Positions 50,302 through 59,509 of a stretch of 64,000 nucleotides of DNA are shown one piece after another. This DNA comes from Pulveribacter suum. Its GTDB lineage: Bacteria > Pseudomonadota > Gammaproteobacteria > Burkholderiales > Burkholderiaceae_C. The notes below the pieces were generated by a model that ran no database searches, was not told the DNA's origin, and was given only the letters and a program-made list of their open reading frames with translations. Position numbers and translations under genes: made by a program. The stretch spans positions 558,001 through 622,000 of the forward strand of contig NZ_CP027792.1 of the NCBI RefSeq assembly GCF_003013695.1, read 5' to 3'. Numbering within the stretch: the first letter of the stretch is position 1; every line of letters begins with the position of its first letter.

Positions 50302-51255
50302 ATGGAGTTTTTCCGCATCAAACGGGACATCCCGTTCATGAAATACGCGTTGCTGCTCAACGCGATTTCCTTCATCACCTTCGCCCTGGCCGTGTTCTTC
50401 CTGGTCACGCGCGGACTGCACCTGTCGGTGGAGTTCACGGGCGGCACCGTCATGGAGGTGGCCTACGTCCAGACCGCCGACATTGGCAAGGTGCGCGAGA
50501 CGGTCTCGGGCCTGGGTTATCCGGATGTGACGGTGCAGAACTTCGGCACCTCGCGCGACGTGATGATCCGCCTGCCGGTGCAAAAGGGCGTGACGTCCGC
50601 GCAGCAAAGCGAGCAGGTGCTGGCCGCGCTGAAAGCGCAGGACGACACCGTGGTGCTGCGCCGCACCGAGTTCGTCGGCCCGCAGGTGGGCGAAGAGCTC
50701 GTGCACGGGGGCCTGATGGCCCTGGGCATGGTGGTGCTGGGCATCGTCATCTACCTGGCGTTCCGCTTCGAATGGAAGTTCGGCGTGGCGGCCATCATCG
50801 CCAACCTGCACGACGTGGTCATCATCCTGGGCTTCTTCGCGTTCTTCCAGTGGGAGTTCTCGCTGTCGGTGCTGGCCGGCGTGCTGGCCGTGCTGGGCTA
50901 CTCGGTCAACGAGTCGGTGGTGATCTTCGACCGGATCCGCGAGACCTTCCGCAAGTTCAGGAAGCTCAACACGCACGAGGTGATCGACCACGCCATCACC
51001 TCCACCATGAGCCGCACCATCATCACCCACGCCTCGACCGAAGCCATGGTGCTGTCCATGTTCTTCTTCGGCGGCCCCAGCCTGCACTATTTCGCCCTGG
51101 CGCTGACCATCGGCATCCTGTTCGGCATCTACTCCTCGGTGTTCGTCGCAGCGGCGATCGCCATGTGGCTGGGCGTCAAGCGCGAGGACCTGGTCAAGAC
51201 CGGCTCCAAGCGCGAAGGCGACCCGGACGACCCGAACGCGGGCGCCATGGTCTGA
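50302..51255 (+). CDS. secF: Protein translocase subunit SecF
   Basis: 317 residues, six membrane segments; conserved LSVEFTGGTVMEV and GYSVNESVVIFDRIRE. Forms the SecDF complex with SecD. GGAAGG precedes the start. Confidence 0.97.
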   Translation: MEFFRIKRDIPFMKYALLLNAISFITFALAVFFLVTRGLHLSVEFTGGTVMEVAYVQTADIGKVRETVSGLGYPDVTVQNFGTSRDVMIRLPVQKGVTSAQQSEQVLAALKAQDDTVVLRRTEFVGPQVGEELVHGGLMALGMVVLGIVIYLAFRFEWKFGVAAIIANLHDVVIILGFFAFFQWEFSLSVLAGVLAVLGYSVNESVVIFDRIRETFRKFRKLNTHEVIDHAITSTMSRTIITHASTEAMVLSMFFFGGPSLHYFALALTIGILFGIYSSVFVAAAIAMWLGVKREDLVKTGSKREGDPDDPNAGAMV

Positions 51256-51316
51256 TGCCCCCAGGCGGCCCCAGCGCTTGGCTGGCGGCGCCTGCCAGCC
51301 GCTAACATGGCACGTT

Positions 51317-53674
51317 ATGGACTTCGCGTCGCACCCCGCCGCTGCCCGCCGGCTCGCCCAGCTGGCGCGCCAGCATTTCGTGGACGGGCTGTGCGCCGGC
51401 CTGCCGGTGGTGGCACAGGCGCTGGGCAGCTTCCTCACGGACCTCATGGGCCAGACCGGCACGCAGCGCGAAATGCAGCTGCACCGCGACGCCTGGCAGG
51501 CCTTCCAGGCCAGCCACAAGGACTGGGCCGAGCGCGCTGCCCGCGCCTGGCGCACCGCGCTGGCGCCTGCTGACCCCGCGCCGCCGCCGCGCTCCACCTC
51601 CGGGCTGGATGGGCTGTCGCTGCTGGACGATGAGGTGGTGGAAAACAAGATCACCGCCTCGCGCATGGCCCTGCCCGTGCTGGAGCAGGTGGGTGTCAGC
51701 TTCGACGCCGTGCGCCAGCGCACGCAGCGCCTGGAAGGCGTGGAGCTGCCCCCCGGCGACCTGCTGCGGCCCGAGTCCTGGTGCCTGTCGCTGGTGGACG
51801 CCTGGCAGCAGGCCGGCCTCAAGCGCGAGGTCTTCGCCCTGGTGCTCGACCCGCTGCAGCGCGAACTGGCGGCACTGGCATTGGCGCAGTACCAGGCTGT
51901 GGTGAAGTTCTATGACAGCCAGGGTGTGGCCAGCGTCAGCGAGGACCTGCGCGCCCGCGTGCGCCGCCCGGCCACCACGGCAGGCGCCAGCGGCCATGGC
52001 CCGCTGGGCGGGCCGCATGCACCGCCCGGCTCGCACCCGGCGCACCTGCAGCAGTCCGCTCACGGCATGCCCGCCGGGCGCCCGATGCCCCTGGCGGCGC
52101 GCGGCAGCCACCCGGCGCCGTTTGCCACCGGTGGCATGCCGCTGCCCGCCGGGGTCACCATCCCGGGCCCGCTGATCCGCGCGCGCCAGCGCGCCTATGG
52201 AGTGATGGCCCAGGTGCGCCGCCTGCTCACCCAGCCGTCCATGGGCGGCTATGACATGGTCCGGGCGCCGCCGGCGTCGGCCGCCCTGGTGCAGGCGCTG
52301 GCAGCACAGCGCGTGCCGCTGGAGAGCTACTACGACAGCCTGACGGCCATGGCCCACCATGCCGGGCCACAGGCCGTGGTGCGGGTGGCCAGCGTGGTGC
52401 GCGAGCGCGCCGCCGAGCTGAAGGAAAAGGCCTCCACGGCCAGCGAGAAGGCCATCATCGAAGTGGTGGCGCTGATGTTCCAGAGCATCCTCAGCGAGGA
52501 GCGCATTCCCCCGGCCATGCGCGTGTGGTTTGCCCGGCTGCAGGTGCCGGTGCTGCGCGTGGCACTGGCCGAGCCGGAATTCTTTAGCAACATGGCCCAC
52601 CCCGCGCGCCAGCTCATCGACCGCATGGGCGCCTGCGTGCTGGGTTTTGATGCCAGCAGCATCAACGGCAGCGCCCTGGAGACCGAGGTGCGCCGCATCG
52701 TGCAGGTCATCGAGCAATACCCCGAGACTGGCCAGCGCGTGTTCGCCATTGCGCACGAGGAGTTCGAGGCCTTCCTGGCCAAGTTCCTGGCCGAGCGGCA
52801 GGGCGGCACCACGGCGCGCATCGTCAGCGTGGCTCAGCAGGTCGAGCAGCGCGAAACGCTGGCCATCCAGTACACCATCGAGCTGCGCACCCTGCTGAAG
52901 GACATGCCGGTGCGCGACGAGATCCGCGAGTTCCTGTTCAAGACCTGGGCCGAGGTGCTGGCGGTGTGCGCCGTGCGCCATGGGGTGCAGGATGAGATTA
53001 CGGCCGGCTGCAAGCGCGCCGCCGCCGACCTGGTGTGGGCGGCCAGCGCCAAGCCCAACCGCGCCGACCGTGCCCAGGTCATCCAGGGCCTGCCGGCGCT
53101 GCTGCAGTCGCTGCGCCGCGGGCTGACGCTGCTGGGCGTCACCGGAGCCGAGCAGGATGCGCAGATCAAGCTGCTGACCGACACCTTGTCCGACGCCTTC
53201 CTGTCCAAGACCGCCCCCATTCCCCAGGCCCACATCGACGCCATGGCCCGGCGCCTGGCCAACCTGGAGGACTACCTGAGCGACGAGGCGCTGGGCGACA
53301 TGCCGCTGAGTGCGGAAAATATCGAGCTGCTGCTGGGCATAGACGCCTCCGCCATCCATGTCTTTGCCGACAACGAGGCGCCAGTGCAGCCGGAGATGGT
53401 TGCGTGGGCGCAGCAGCTGCCCCTGGGCGCATGGTTCACCCTGGACCACAACGGCGCGTCGGCCCAGGTCCAGTACGTGTGGCACAGCCAGCGCCGCCAG
53501 CTGCACCTGTTTGCCGCCGCCGACGGGGCCAGCTACCTGCTGCAGCTGCGCCGCCTGGGCGCCTACCTGCAGGCCGCGCTCATCGTGCCGCAGGAAGAGG
53601 AAAGCCTCACCCTGCGCGCCACGCGCGAGGCGCTGACCAAGCTGGACGCCAATCCCGAGCGGCTGCTGAGCTAG
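51317..53674 (+). CDS. DUF1631 family protein
   Basis: 785 residues from ATG 51317 (MDFASHPAAARRL). Mostly helical cytoplasmic protein with a Pro/His/Gly-rich linker around residues 220-290 (GHGPLGGPHAPPGSHPAHL) and a C-terminal beta-rich segment near WFTLDHNGASAQVQYVWHSQ that resembles a PilZ-like or DUF1631 tail. The family is widespread in beta- and gammaproteobacteria without known function; the ending suggests possible c-di-GMP-type recognition, but canonical PilZ residues are not obvious. Confidence 0.85.
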   Translation: MDFASHPAAARRLAQLARQHFVDGLCAGLPVVAQALGSFLTDLMGQTGTQREMQLHRDAWQAFQASHKDWAERAARAWRTALAPADPAPPPRSTSGLDGLSLLDDEVVENKITASRMALPVLEQVGVSFDAVRQRTQRLEGVELPPGDLLRPESWCLSLVDAWQQAGLKREVFALVLDPLQRELAALALAQYQAVVKFYDSQGVASVSEDLRARVRRPATTAGASGHGPLGGPHAPPGSHPAHLQQSAHGMPAGRPMPLAARGSHPAPFATGGMPLPAGVTIPGPLIRARQRAYGVMAQVRRLLTQPSMGGYDMVRAPPASAALVQALAAQRVPLESYYDSLTAMAHHAGPQAVVRVASVVRERAAELKEKASTASEKAIIEVVALMFQSILSEERIPPAMRVWFARLQVPVLRVALAEPEFFSNMAHPARQLIDRMGACVLGFDASSINGSALETEVRRIVQVIEQYPETGQRVFAIAHEEFEAFLAKFLAERQGGTTARIVSVAQQVEQRETLAIQYTIELRTLLKDMPVRDEIREFLFKTWAEVLAVCAVRHGVQDEITAGCKRAAADLVWAASAKPNRADRAQVIQGLPALLQSLRRGLTLLGVTGAEQDAQIKLLTDTLSDAFLSKTAPIPQAHIDAMARRLANLEDYLSDEALGDMPLSAENIELLLGIDASAIHVFADNEAPVQPEMVAWAQQLPLGAWFTLDHNGASAQVQYVWHSQRRQLHLFAAADGASYLLQLRRLGAYLQAALIVPQEEESLTLRATREALTKLDANPERLLS

Positions 53675-53973
53675 GGCCGGTCCCCGCTCCGAGCGCGCAA
53701 GAGTGCGGATGCCGATCGGGATGGGCTGCGAAGCGCACACCGCAGCGACAGCCCGTGCGATCGCGGGGATCGGCAACGATGCAGACCCGCACGAGGCCGC
53801 GGCTGCACACCCGCGCGCAGAGCGTGCACAGCCGCCAAGGGACATCATCGGCCTGGGCCTACGCCTGCGGCGCGGCGCTTTTTCTACCATGCTCCTGCGC
53901 GGCGACCTTCCTACAGGTCGCCGCGTCGTTTTGGACGTTGCAGGAACAAGGAAAGAAAGGAAGCCGTATCGCC
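53675..53973 (+). other. Gene-poor stretch before mscS, with an 11-bp hairpin
   Basis: 299 bp without a credible gene. It holds a perfect stem CGCGGCGACCT / AGGTCGCCGCG (53898-53925, loop TCCTAC) followed by TCGTTTTGG, which could be a weak terminator or a 5'-leader structure of mscS. Confidence 0.55.
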
Positions 53974-55116
53974 ATGGAATTTGCACAGGATTGGCCCTGG
54001 TTGCATCGTGAGGCCTTCGGGGGCATGTCGGCCGCCAGCGTGCTGCTGGCCGTCGCCGCTGCCATGGGCACCTATCTGCTGCTGACGCTGCTGCTGCGCT
54101 GGGCGCAGCGGCGGGCCCGCCGCCACGACGAGGGTGTGGGCAAGCCCGGCGCCAGCGGCCTGCTGGCGCAGCTGCTGGCCGGCACCAGCCATCTGCTGAT
54201 CGTGCTGGCGGCCGTGCTGGTCGGCCTGGGCCTGCTGGACCTGCCGCAGCGCTGGCACGGCCGCGTGGGCCAGCTGTGGTTCCTGGCGGTGGCGGTACAG
54301 ATCGGCCTGTGGGGCTCGCGCGCCATCGGCGTGGCGGTGCAGCGCTACCGACAGCATCACGGGTCCACCAGTGCCGGCCAGGCCGGGGCCTCGGCCACGC
54401 TCATGTCCTGGGGCTTGCGCACGGTGCTGTGGGTCACGGTGCTGCTGGCCATCCTGTCCAACCTGGGGGTGAACATCACCGCCTTCGTCGCCAGCCTGGG
54501 CGTGGGCGGCGTGGCGGTGGCGCTGGCGGTGCAGAACATCCTGGGCGACCTGTTCGCCTCCATGGCGATTGCCGTGGACAAGCCCTTCGAGGTAGGCGAC
54601 TTCATCGTCGTCAATGGTGTGGCCGGCACGGTGCAGAAGGTGGGCGTGAAGACCACCCGCATCAAGGCGCTCAGCGGCGAGCAGGTGGTGATGGGCAACA
54701 CCGACCTGCTCAAGCAGACCATCAACAACTACCGCCTCATGCGCGAGCGGCGCATCGTCTTCACCTTCAGCATTGCCCAGGCTACGCCGGTGGACAAGGT
54801 GGGGCAGGTCTCCGCCGTGGTGGCCGAAGTCGTCAAGGCGATCCCGAAGGTGCGCTTCGACCGCGCCCACTTCAAGGCCTTTGGCGCCAGCTCGCTGGAC
54901 TACGAGGTGGTCTATATCGTTCAGGATCCGGACTTCAACCTCTACATGGACATCCAACAGCGCATCAACCTGCAGCTGCTCGAGCGCCTGCGCACCCTGG
55001 ACGTACAGCTGGCCGTACCGGTCAGCCGCCTGCAGTTCAATGGCCCGCCAGCAGACGTTCCACCGGCCGGCGCTCTGGCGCAGGCTGGCGCGCAAGCCGG
55101 CCCCGCACAGGCCTGA
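53974..55116 (+). CDS. Small-conductance mechanosensitive channel (MscS family)
   Basis: 380 residues from ATG 53974, after GGAAGCC. Four N-terminal membrane segments, the third pore-lining one being the Gly/Ala-rich ITAFVASLGVGGVAVALAVQ with NILGDLFASM next, then the beta-domain (KPFEVGDFIVVNGVAGTVQK) and C-terminal cytoplasmic part. Opens under membrane tension to release solutes on osmotic downshock. The tail after residue 350 is Pro/Ala-rich. Confidence 0.94.
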   Translation: MEFAQDWPWLHREAFGGMSAASVLLAVAAAMGTYLLLTLLLRWAQRRARRHDEGVGKPGASGLLAQLLAGTSHLLIVLAAVLVGLGLLDLPQRWHGRVGQLWFLAVAVQIGLWGSRAIGVAVQRYRQHHGSTSAGQAGASATLMSWGLRTVLWVTVLLAILSNLGVNITAFVASLGVGGVAVALAVQNILGDLFASMAIAVDKPFEVGDFIVVNGVAGTVQKVGVKTTRIKALSGEQVVMGNTDLLKQTINNYRLMRERRIVFTFSIAQATPVDKVGQVSAVVAEVVKAIPKVRFDRAHFKAFGASSLDYEVVYIVQDPDFNLYMDIQQRINLQLLERLRTLDVQLAVPVSRLQFNGPPADVPPAGALAQAGAQAGPAQA

Positions 55117-55146
55117 AAAAAACGCACGCCCGGAGGGCGTGCGTTT
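55115..55146. terminator. Bidirectional terminator between mscS and the indolepyruvate oxidoreductase gene
   Basis: Perfect 12-bp stem AAACGCACGCCC / GGGCGTGCGTTT, GGA loop, with an A tract on the left; serves both convergent genes. Confidence 0.93.
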
Positions 55147-55168
55147 CAGCGCAGGAGGGTGGGCCCGG

Positions 55169-58100
55169 TCAGGCCGTCACGCGCTGGGGCTCGGCCGGCG
55201 CGGCAGCGCCCTGGCGCCAGCGGTCCATCAGCGCGAGCCACTTCTTGCGCGCGGCAGCCAGGTGGCGCTCCTTTACGTGGCCATAGCCGCGGATGTCCTC
55301 GGGGATGCGGGCGATCTCCACGGCCAGCGCCAGGCGCTCGGTCGTGAGGCCGGCCAGCAGCTCCTCGATGCAGGCGCGGTATTCCTGGATCAGCGCGCGC
55401 TCGGTGCGCCGCTCCTGTGTGCGGCCGAACGGGTCGAGCGCCGTGCCGCGCAGGCCCTTGCATTGGGCCAGCACCGTGAAGGCGCGGCGCATCCAGGGGC
55501 CATAGCTCTTCTTGACCAGCTCGCCACGCTCGTTCTTGCCAGCGGTCATCGGCGGCGCCAGGTGATGCACGATCTTGTAATCGCCCTCGAACAGGCCCTC
55601 GATGCGTGCTGTGAAGGCCGGGTCGGTGTGCAGGCGCGCCACCTCGTATTCATCCTTGTAGGCCATCAGCTTGAACAAATAGCGCGCCACTGCCTCCGAC
55701 AGGCGTGCACCGGGGGCGACGCGCGCCTCGGCCGCCTGCACCTTGTCAATGAAGGCGCGGTACTCGGCGGCGTACGCAGCGCTCTGGTAGCCGGTCAGGA
55801 ACTGGACGCGCTTGTCCAGCATTTCGGCCAGGCCGGGCTTCTTCACGAACTCGATCACCTGCGTGGTGGCCAAGAGGGCCTGCACCTGCTGCGGCTCGTG
55901 CGCCAGGCGCCGGCCCCACTCGAAGGCCGCCTGGTTGTTGGCCACCTGCACGCCGTTCAGTTCCATGGCGCGCATCAGCGCGGCGTGGCTCAGCGGCACG
56001 CGGCCCTTTTGCCAGGCGTAGCCCAGGATCAGCGGGTTGGTGTAGATGCTGTCGCCCAGCAGTTGCGTGGCCGCGCGTTCCGCGTCGATCACGCCCAGCA
56101 GCTCCTGGCCCACGGCCTCGCCGATGGCCGCCTCGCAGCTGCCGACGGGGAACTGCCAGTCCGGGTTGTGCACGAAGGCCGCCGCCGGCGTGCCGCTGGT
56201 GTTCAGCGCCACGAAGGTGCGCCCCGGCTGCATGGCGGCCAGGGTGGTCTTGTTGGCCGCCACGATGGGATCGCAGCCGATGATCAGGTCGGCCTTGGCC
56301 GTGTCCACCTTGGTGGTGTGGATGGCCTCGGGCCGGTTGGCGATCTGCACATGGCTCCAGGTGGCACCGCCCTTTTGCGCCAGGCCGGCCGCGTCCTGGG
56401 TGATGACGCCCTTGCCCTCCAGGTGCGCGGCCATGCCCAGCAGCGAGCCGATGGTGATCACGCCCGTGCCGCCCACGCCGGCCACGATGATGCCCCAGGC
56501 CTCTTCGGCCAGCGGCAGCGCCGGTTCGGGAAGAGGCGGCAGGCTCGCCAGGTCGCCCTTCTTTTCCTTCTTGGGTTTCTTGAGCTGCCCGCCCTCGATG
56601 GTGACGAAGCTGGGGCAAAAACCCTTGACGCAGGAATAGTCCTTGTTGCAAGTGCTCTGGTTGATGCGGCGCTTGCGGCCGAAATCCGTCTCCACCGGCT
56701 CCACCGACAGGCAGTTCGATTGCACCGAGCAGTCGCCGCAGCCCTCGCACACCAGCTCGTTGATGATGACGGTCTTGGCCGGCGTGGCCAGCTTGCCGCG
56801 CTTTCTGCGCCGGCGCTTCTCGGTGGCGCAGGTCTGGTCGTAGATCAGGGCCGTGCAGCCCGGGGTGTCGCGCAGCTCGCGCTGGATGCGGTCCAGCTCG
56901 TCGCGGTGGAAGACCTCGATGCCGGCGGGCAGGTCGTTCAGCAGCTCGGGCCGGCCTTCGCGGGCGCTGCCGGCCGCGTGCGTGCGGCCGGCGTATTTCT
57001 CGGGTTCGTCGGTCACCACCACCAGCTTGGCAATGCCCTCGGCGCGCAGGCTGTGCGCGATCTGCGCCACCGAGTGCCCCTCGGGGCGCTCGCCCACCTG
57101 CTGGCCACCGGTCATGGCCACGGCGTCGTTGTAGAGGATCTTGTAGGTGATGTTGGTGCCCGCGGCAATCGACTGGCGGATCGCCAGCAGCCCGCTGTGG
57201 AAGTAGGTGCCATCGCCCAGGTTGGCAAAGACGTGCTTGTCCTTGGTGAAGGGCGCCTGGCCGACCCAGGTCACACCTTCGCCGCCCATCTGCGTGAAGG
57301 TGCTGGTGGCGCGGTCGGGCATCCAGTTGGCCATGTAGTGGCAGCCGATGCCGGCCACGGCGCGCGAGCCCTCGGGCACGCGGGTGCTGGTGTTGTGCGG
57401 GCAGCCGCTGCAAAACCACGGCGTGCGATCACCGGTCTGCAGGGTCTGCGCCGCCAGGCCCTGCTCGCGCGCGTCGATGATCGACAGGCGCTCGTTCATG
57501 CGCCGCGCGATGTGCTCGGGCACGCCCAGCTTGGTCAGGCGCTTGGCGATGGCGCGGGCGATCAGGGCCGGCGTCAGGTCCGCCTGCGGACGCAGCAGCC
57601 AGTTCTGGCTGGGGTTGGGCATGCCCCACTCGCCGCCGGAATGGTTGTCCGGGGCCTCATCGAACTTGCCCAGCACGTCGGGGCGCACGTCGGCGCGCCA
57701 GTTGTACAGCTGCTCCTTGATCTGGTATTCGATGACCTGGCGCTTTTCCTCCACCACCAGGATCTCCTGCAGCCCCTGGGCGAAGTCGCGCGTGATGGAC
57801 GCTTCCAGCGGCCAGACCACGTTCACCTTGTGCACGCGGATGCCCAGCTCCCGGCAGGTTTCATCATGAAGGCCCAGATCGACCAGCGCCTGGCGCGTGT
57901 CGTTGTAGGCCTTGCCGCTGGCGATGATGCCGAAGCGGTCGCGCGCGCCGTTCTCGATCACGTTGTAGTTCAGCTTGTTGGCGCGCACGTACGCCAGCGC
58001 CGCGTACCACTTGTGGTTCATCAGGCGCGCCTCCTGCTCCAGGGGCGCGTCGGGCCAGCGGATGTGCAGGCCGCCCGGCGGCATGGCGAAGTCGCCCGGC

Positions 58101-58801
58101 AGCGCGATCTGCACGCGGCCCGGGTCCACCGAGACGCTGCTGCTGGACTCCACCACCTCCTGGATGGTCTTCATGCCCGACCACAGCCCGGAGAAGCGGC
58201 TCATGGCAAAGGCGTGCAGGCCCATGTCCAGGATCTCCTGCACGCTGCTGGGGAAGAACACCGGCAGGCCGCAGGCCTTGAAGATGTGGTCGCTCTGGTG
58301 CGCGGCGGTGCTGCTCTTGCTGATGTGGTCGTCGCCGGCCACGGCGATCACGCCGCCGTGGCGGGCCGTGCCAGCCATGTTGGCGTGCTTGAAGACGTCG
58401 CCGCTGCGGTCCACGCCCGGGCCCTTGCCGTACCAGATGCCGAAGACGCCGTCGTACTTCTTGCTTTCGGGGTAGATGTCCAGCTGCTGCGTGCCCCACA
58501 CGGCGGTGGCGGCCAGCTCCTCGTTCACCCCGGGCTGAAAGACCACGTGCTGCTCGGCCAGGTGCTTGCGCGCGGCCCACAGCGCCTGGTCGTAGTTGCC
58601 CAGGGGCGAGCCGCGGTAGCCGCTGACGAAGCCCGCGGTGTTCAGGCCCGCGGCCGCATCACGCTGGCGCTGCAGCATGGGCAGGCGCACCAGCGCCTGC
58701 GTGCCACTCATGAAGGCGCGGCCTTCCTGCAGGGTGTATTTGTCGTCGAGCGTGACGGTCTCAAGCGCACGCCGCACGTGCTCGGGCAGAGGGGCATTCA
58801 T
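55169..58801 (-). CDS. Indolepyruvate ferredoxin oxidoreductase family protein (fused TPP, Fe-S and gamma domains)
   Basis: 1210 residues. The N-terminal half carries the pyrimidine-binding segment (SGYRGSPLGNYD) and the TPP-binding part (CSGCPHNTSTRVPEGSRAVA, ANLGDGTYFHSG); a ferredoxin-like region with CEGCGDCSVQSNC and CNKDYSCVKGFCPS follows; the last third holds the gamma-type domain GVGGTGVITIGSLLGMAA. Decarboxylates aryl- or branched-chain 2-oxoacids to acyl-CoA with ferredoxin as acceptor. Divergent from an Lrp regulator that probably controls it. Confidence 0.93.
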   Translation of the reverse strand: MNAPLPEHVRRALETVTLDDKYTLQEGRAFMSGTQALVRLPMLQRQRDAAAGLNTAGFVSGYRGSPLGNYDQALWAARKHLAEQHVVFQPGVNEELAATAVWGTQQLDIYPESKKYDGVFGIWYGKGPGVDRSGDVFKHANMAGTARHGGVIAVAGDDHISKSSTAAHQSDHIFKACGLPVFFPSSVQEILDMGLHAFAMSRFSGLWSGMKTIQEVVESSSSVSVDPGRVQIALPGDFAMPPGGLHIRWPDAPLEQEARLMNHKWYAALAYVRANKLNYNVIENGARDRFGIIASGKAYNDTRQALVDLGLHDETCRELGIRVHKVNVVWPLEASITRDFAQGLQEILVVEEKRQVIEYQIKEQLYNWRADVRPDVLGKFDEAPDNHSGGEWGMPNPSQNWLLRPQADLTPALIARAIAKRLTKLGVPEHIARRMNERLSIIDAREQGLAAQTLQTGDRTPWFCSGCPHNTSTRVPEGSRAVAGIGCHYMANWMPDRATSTFTQMGGEGVTWVGQAPFTKDKHVFANLGDGTYFHSGLLAIRQSIAAGTNITYKILYNDAVAMTGGQQVGERPEGHSVAQIAHSLRAEGIAKLVVVTDEPEKYAGRTHAAGSAREGRPELLNDLPAGIEVFHRDELDRIQRELRDTPGCTALIYDQTCATEKRRRRKRGKLATPAKTVIINELVCEGCGDCSVQSNCLSVEPVETDFGRKRRINQSTCNKDYSCVKGFCPSFVTIEGGQLKKPKKEKKGDLASLPPLPEPALPLAEEAWGIIVAGVGGTGVITIGSLLGMAAHLEGKGVITQDAAGLAQKGGATWSHVQIANRPEAIHTTKVDTAKADLIIGCDPIVAANKTTLAAMQPGRTFVALNTSGTPAAAFVHNPDWQFPVGSCEAAIGEAVGQELLGVIDAERAATQLLGDSIYTNPLILGYAWQKGRVPLSHAALMRAMELNGVQVANNQAAFEWGRRLAHEPQQVQALLATTQVIEFVKKPGLAEMLDKRVQFLTGYQSAAYAAEYRAFIDKVQAAEARVAPGARLSEAVARYLFKLMAYKDEYEVARLHTDPAFTARIEGLFEGDYKIVHHLAPPMTAGKNERGELVKKSYGPWMRRAFTVLAQCKGLRGTALDPFGRTQERRTERALIQEYRACIEELLAGLTTERLALAVEIARIPEDIRGYGHVKERHLAAARKKWLALMDRWRQGAAAPAEPQRVTA

Positions 58802-58935
58802 GGTGTTTGTCTCCGTGGGTGCCGTGCCTCGGGATGACGGGCACGGTCAAGCGTGGCCGGTTGGCCATGGAATGCAGTGTATGCGCCCAACTCGGATATG
58901 TCTTTGCGTTCTTTGCCGTGTTTACCCTGATGTGC

Positions 58936-58948
58936 GAAAGGATCTTTC
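58936..58948. promoter_or_regulatory. Palindrome GAAAGGATCTTTC upstream of the Lrp gene
   Basis: Inverted repeat in an AT-richer segment 17 bp before the lrp start. A reasonable place for Lrp autoregulation and for control of the divergent oxidoreductase gene, not proven. Confidence 0.35.
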
Positions 58949-58964
58949 CAAAAAGAATCAGAAA

Positions 58965-59447
58965 ATGGAAACTCTTGATCGCTACGACCTCGCCATCCTG
59001 CAAGAGCTGCAGAAAGAGGCGCGCCTCACCAACACCGACCTGGCCCAGCGCGTGGGCCTGTCGGCCGCGCCGTGCTGGCGCCGCGTGCGGGCGCTGGAGG
59101 AGGCCGGCTACATCCGCGGCTACCGCGCCGAGATCGACCGGCACAAGATCGGCCTGGGCGTGCTGGCTTTCGTGCGGCTGGATGCGGAGCGCAGCCGCGG
59201 CGACCTGACGCGCGCCATGGAAGAAGCCATCGCCCGCATCCCCGAGGTGGTCTCGTGCCACTACATCAGCGGCACCGGCACCTTCGAGCTGCAGGTGGTG
59301 GCGCGCGATCTGGACAGCTTCTCGCAGTTCGCCCGCACGGTGCTTTTGAACCTGCCCAACGTGAAGGACATGCACACCAGCTTCTCGCTGGGCGAAGTCA
59401 AGGCCGGCGGGGCGCTGCCGCTGGCGCACCTGGGCGGCGCGCGCTGA
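58965..59447 (+). CDS. Lrp/AsnC-family transcriptional regulator
   Basis: 160 residues from ATG 58965 (METLDRYDLAILQELQ). N-terminal helix-turn-helix (NTDLAQRVGLSAAPCWRRVR) and C-terminal RAM ligand-binding domain (ISGTGTFELQVVARDLDSFS). Lrp proteins sense amino acids; position next to a 2-oxoacid oxidoreductase fits control of aromatic or branched amino-acid degradation. Confidence 0.94.
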   Translation: METLDRYDLAILQELQKEARLTNTDLAQRVGLSAAPCWRRVRALEEAGYIRGYRAEIDRHKIGLGVLAFVRLDAERSRGDLTRAMEEAIARIPEVVSCHYISGTGTFELQVVARDLDSFSQFARTVLLNLPNVKDMHTSFSLGEVKAGGALPLAHLGGAR

Positions 59448-59452
59448 CTCTC

Positions 59453-59505
59453 ATTTTGATAGCTGCCGGCGCTTGTTCCATAAGCGCTGGAGCCTGATTT
59501 GGCTG
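59453..59505 (+). repeat. Dispersed palindromic repeat, copy 12
   Basis: CATTTTGATAGCTGCCGGCG, CTTGTTCCATAAGCGCTGGA, GCCTGATTTGGC. Directly after the lrp stop and 5 bp before the minus-strand stop codon of the next gene. Confidence 0.85.
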
Positions 59506-59509
59506 CTGT

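Noticed and set aside
54773..58837. Plus-strand open frame of 1354 codons
   Set aside because: Antisense to the indolepyruvate oxidoreductase gene, with no recognisable domain and a shadow-frame composition.
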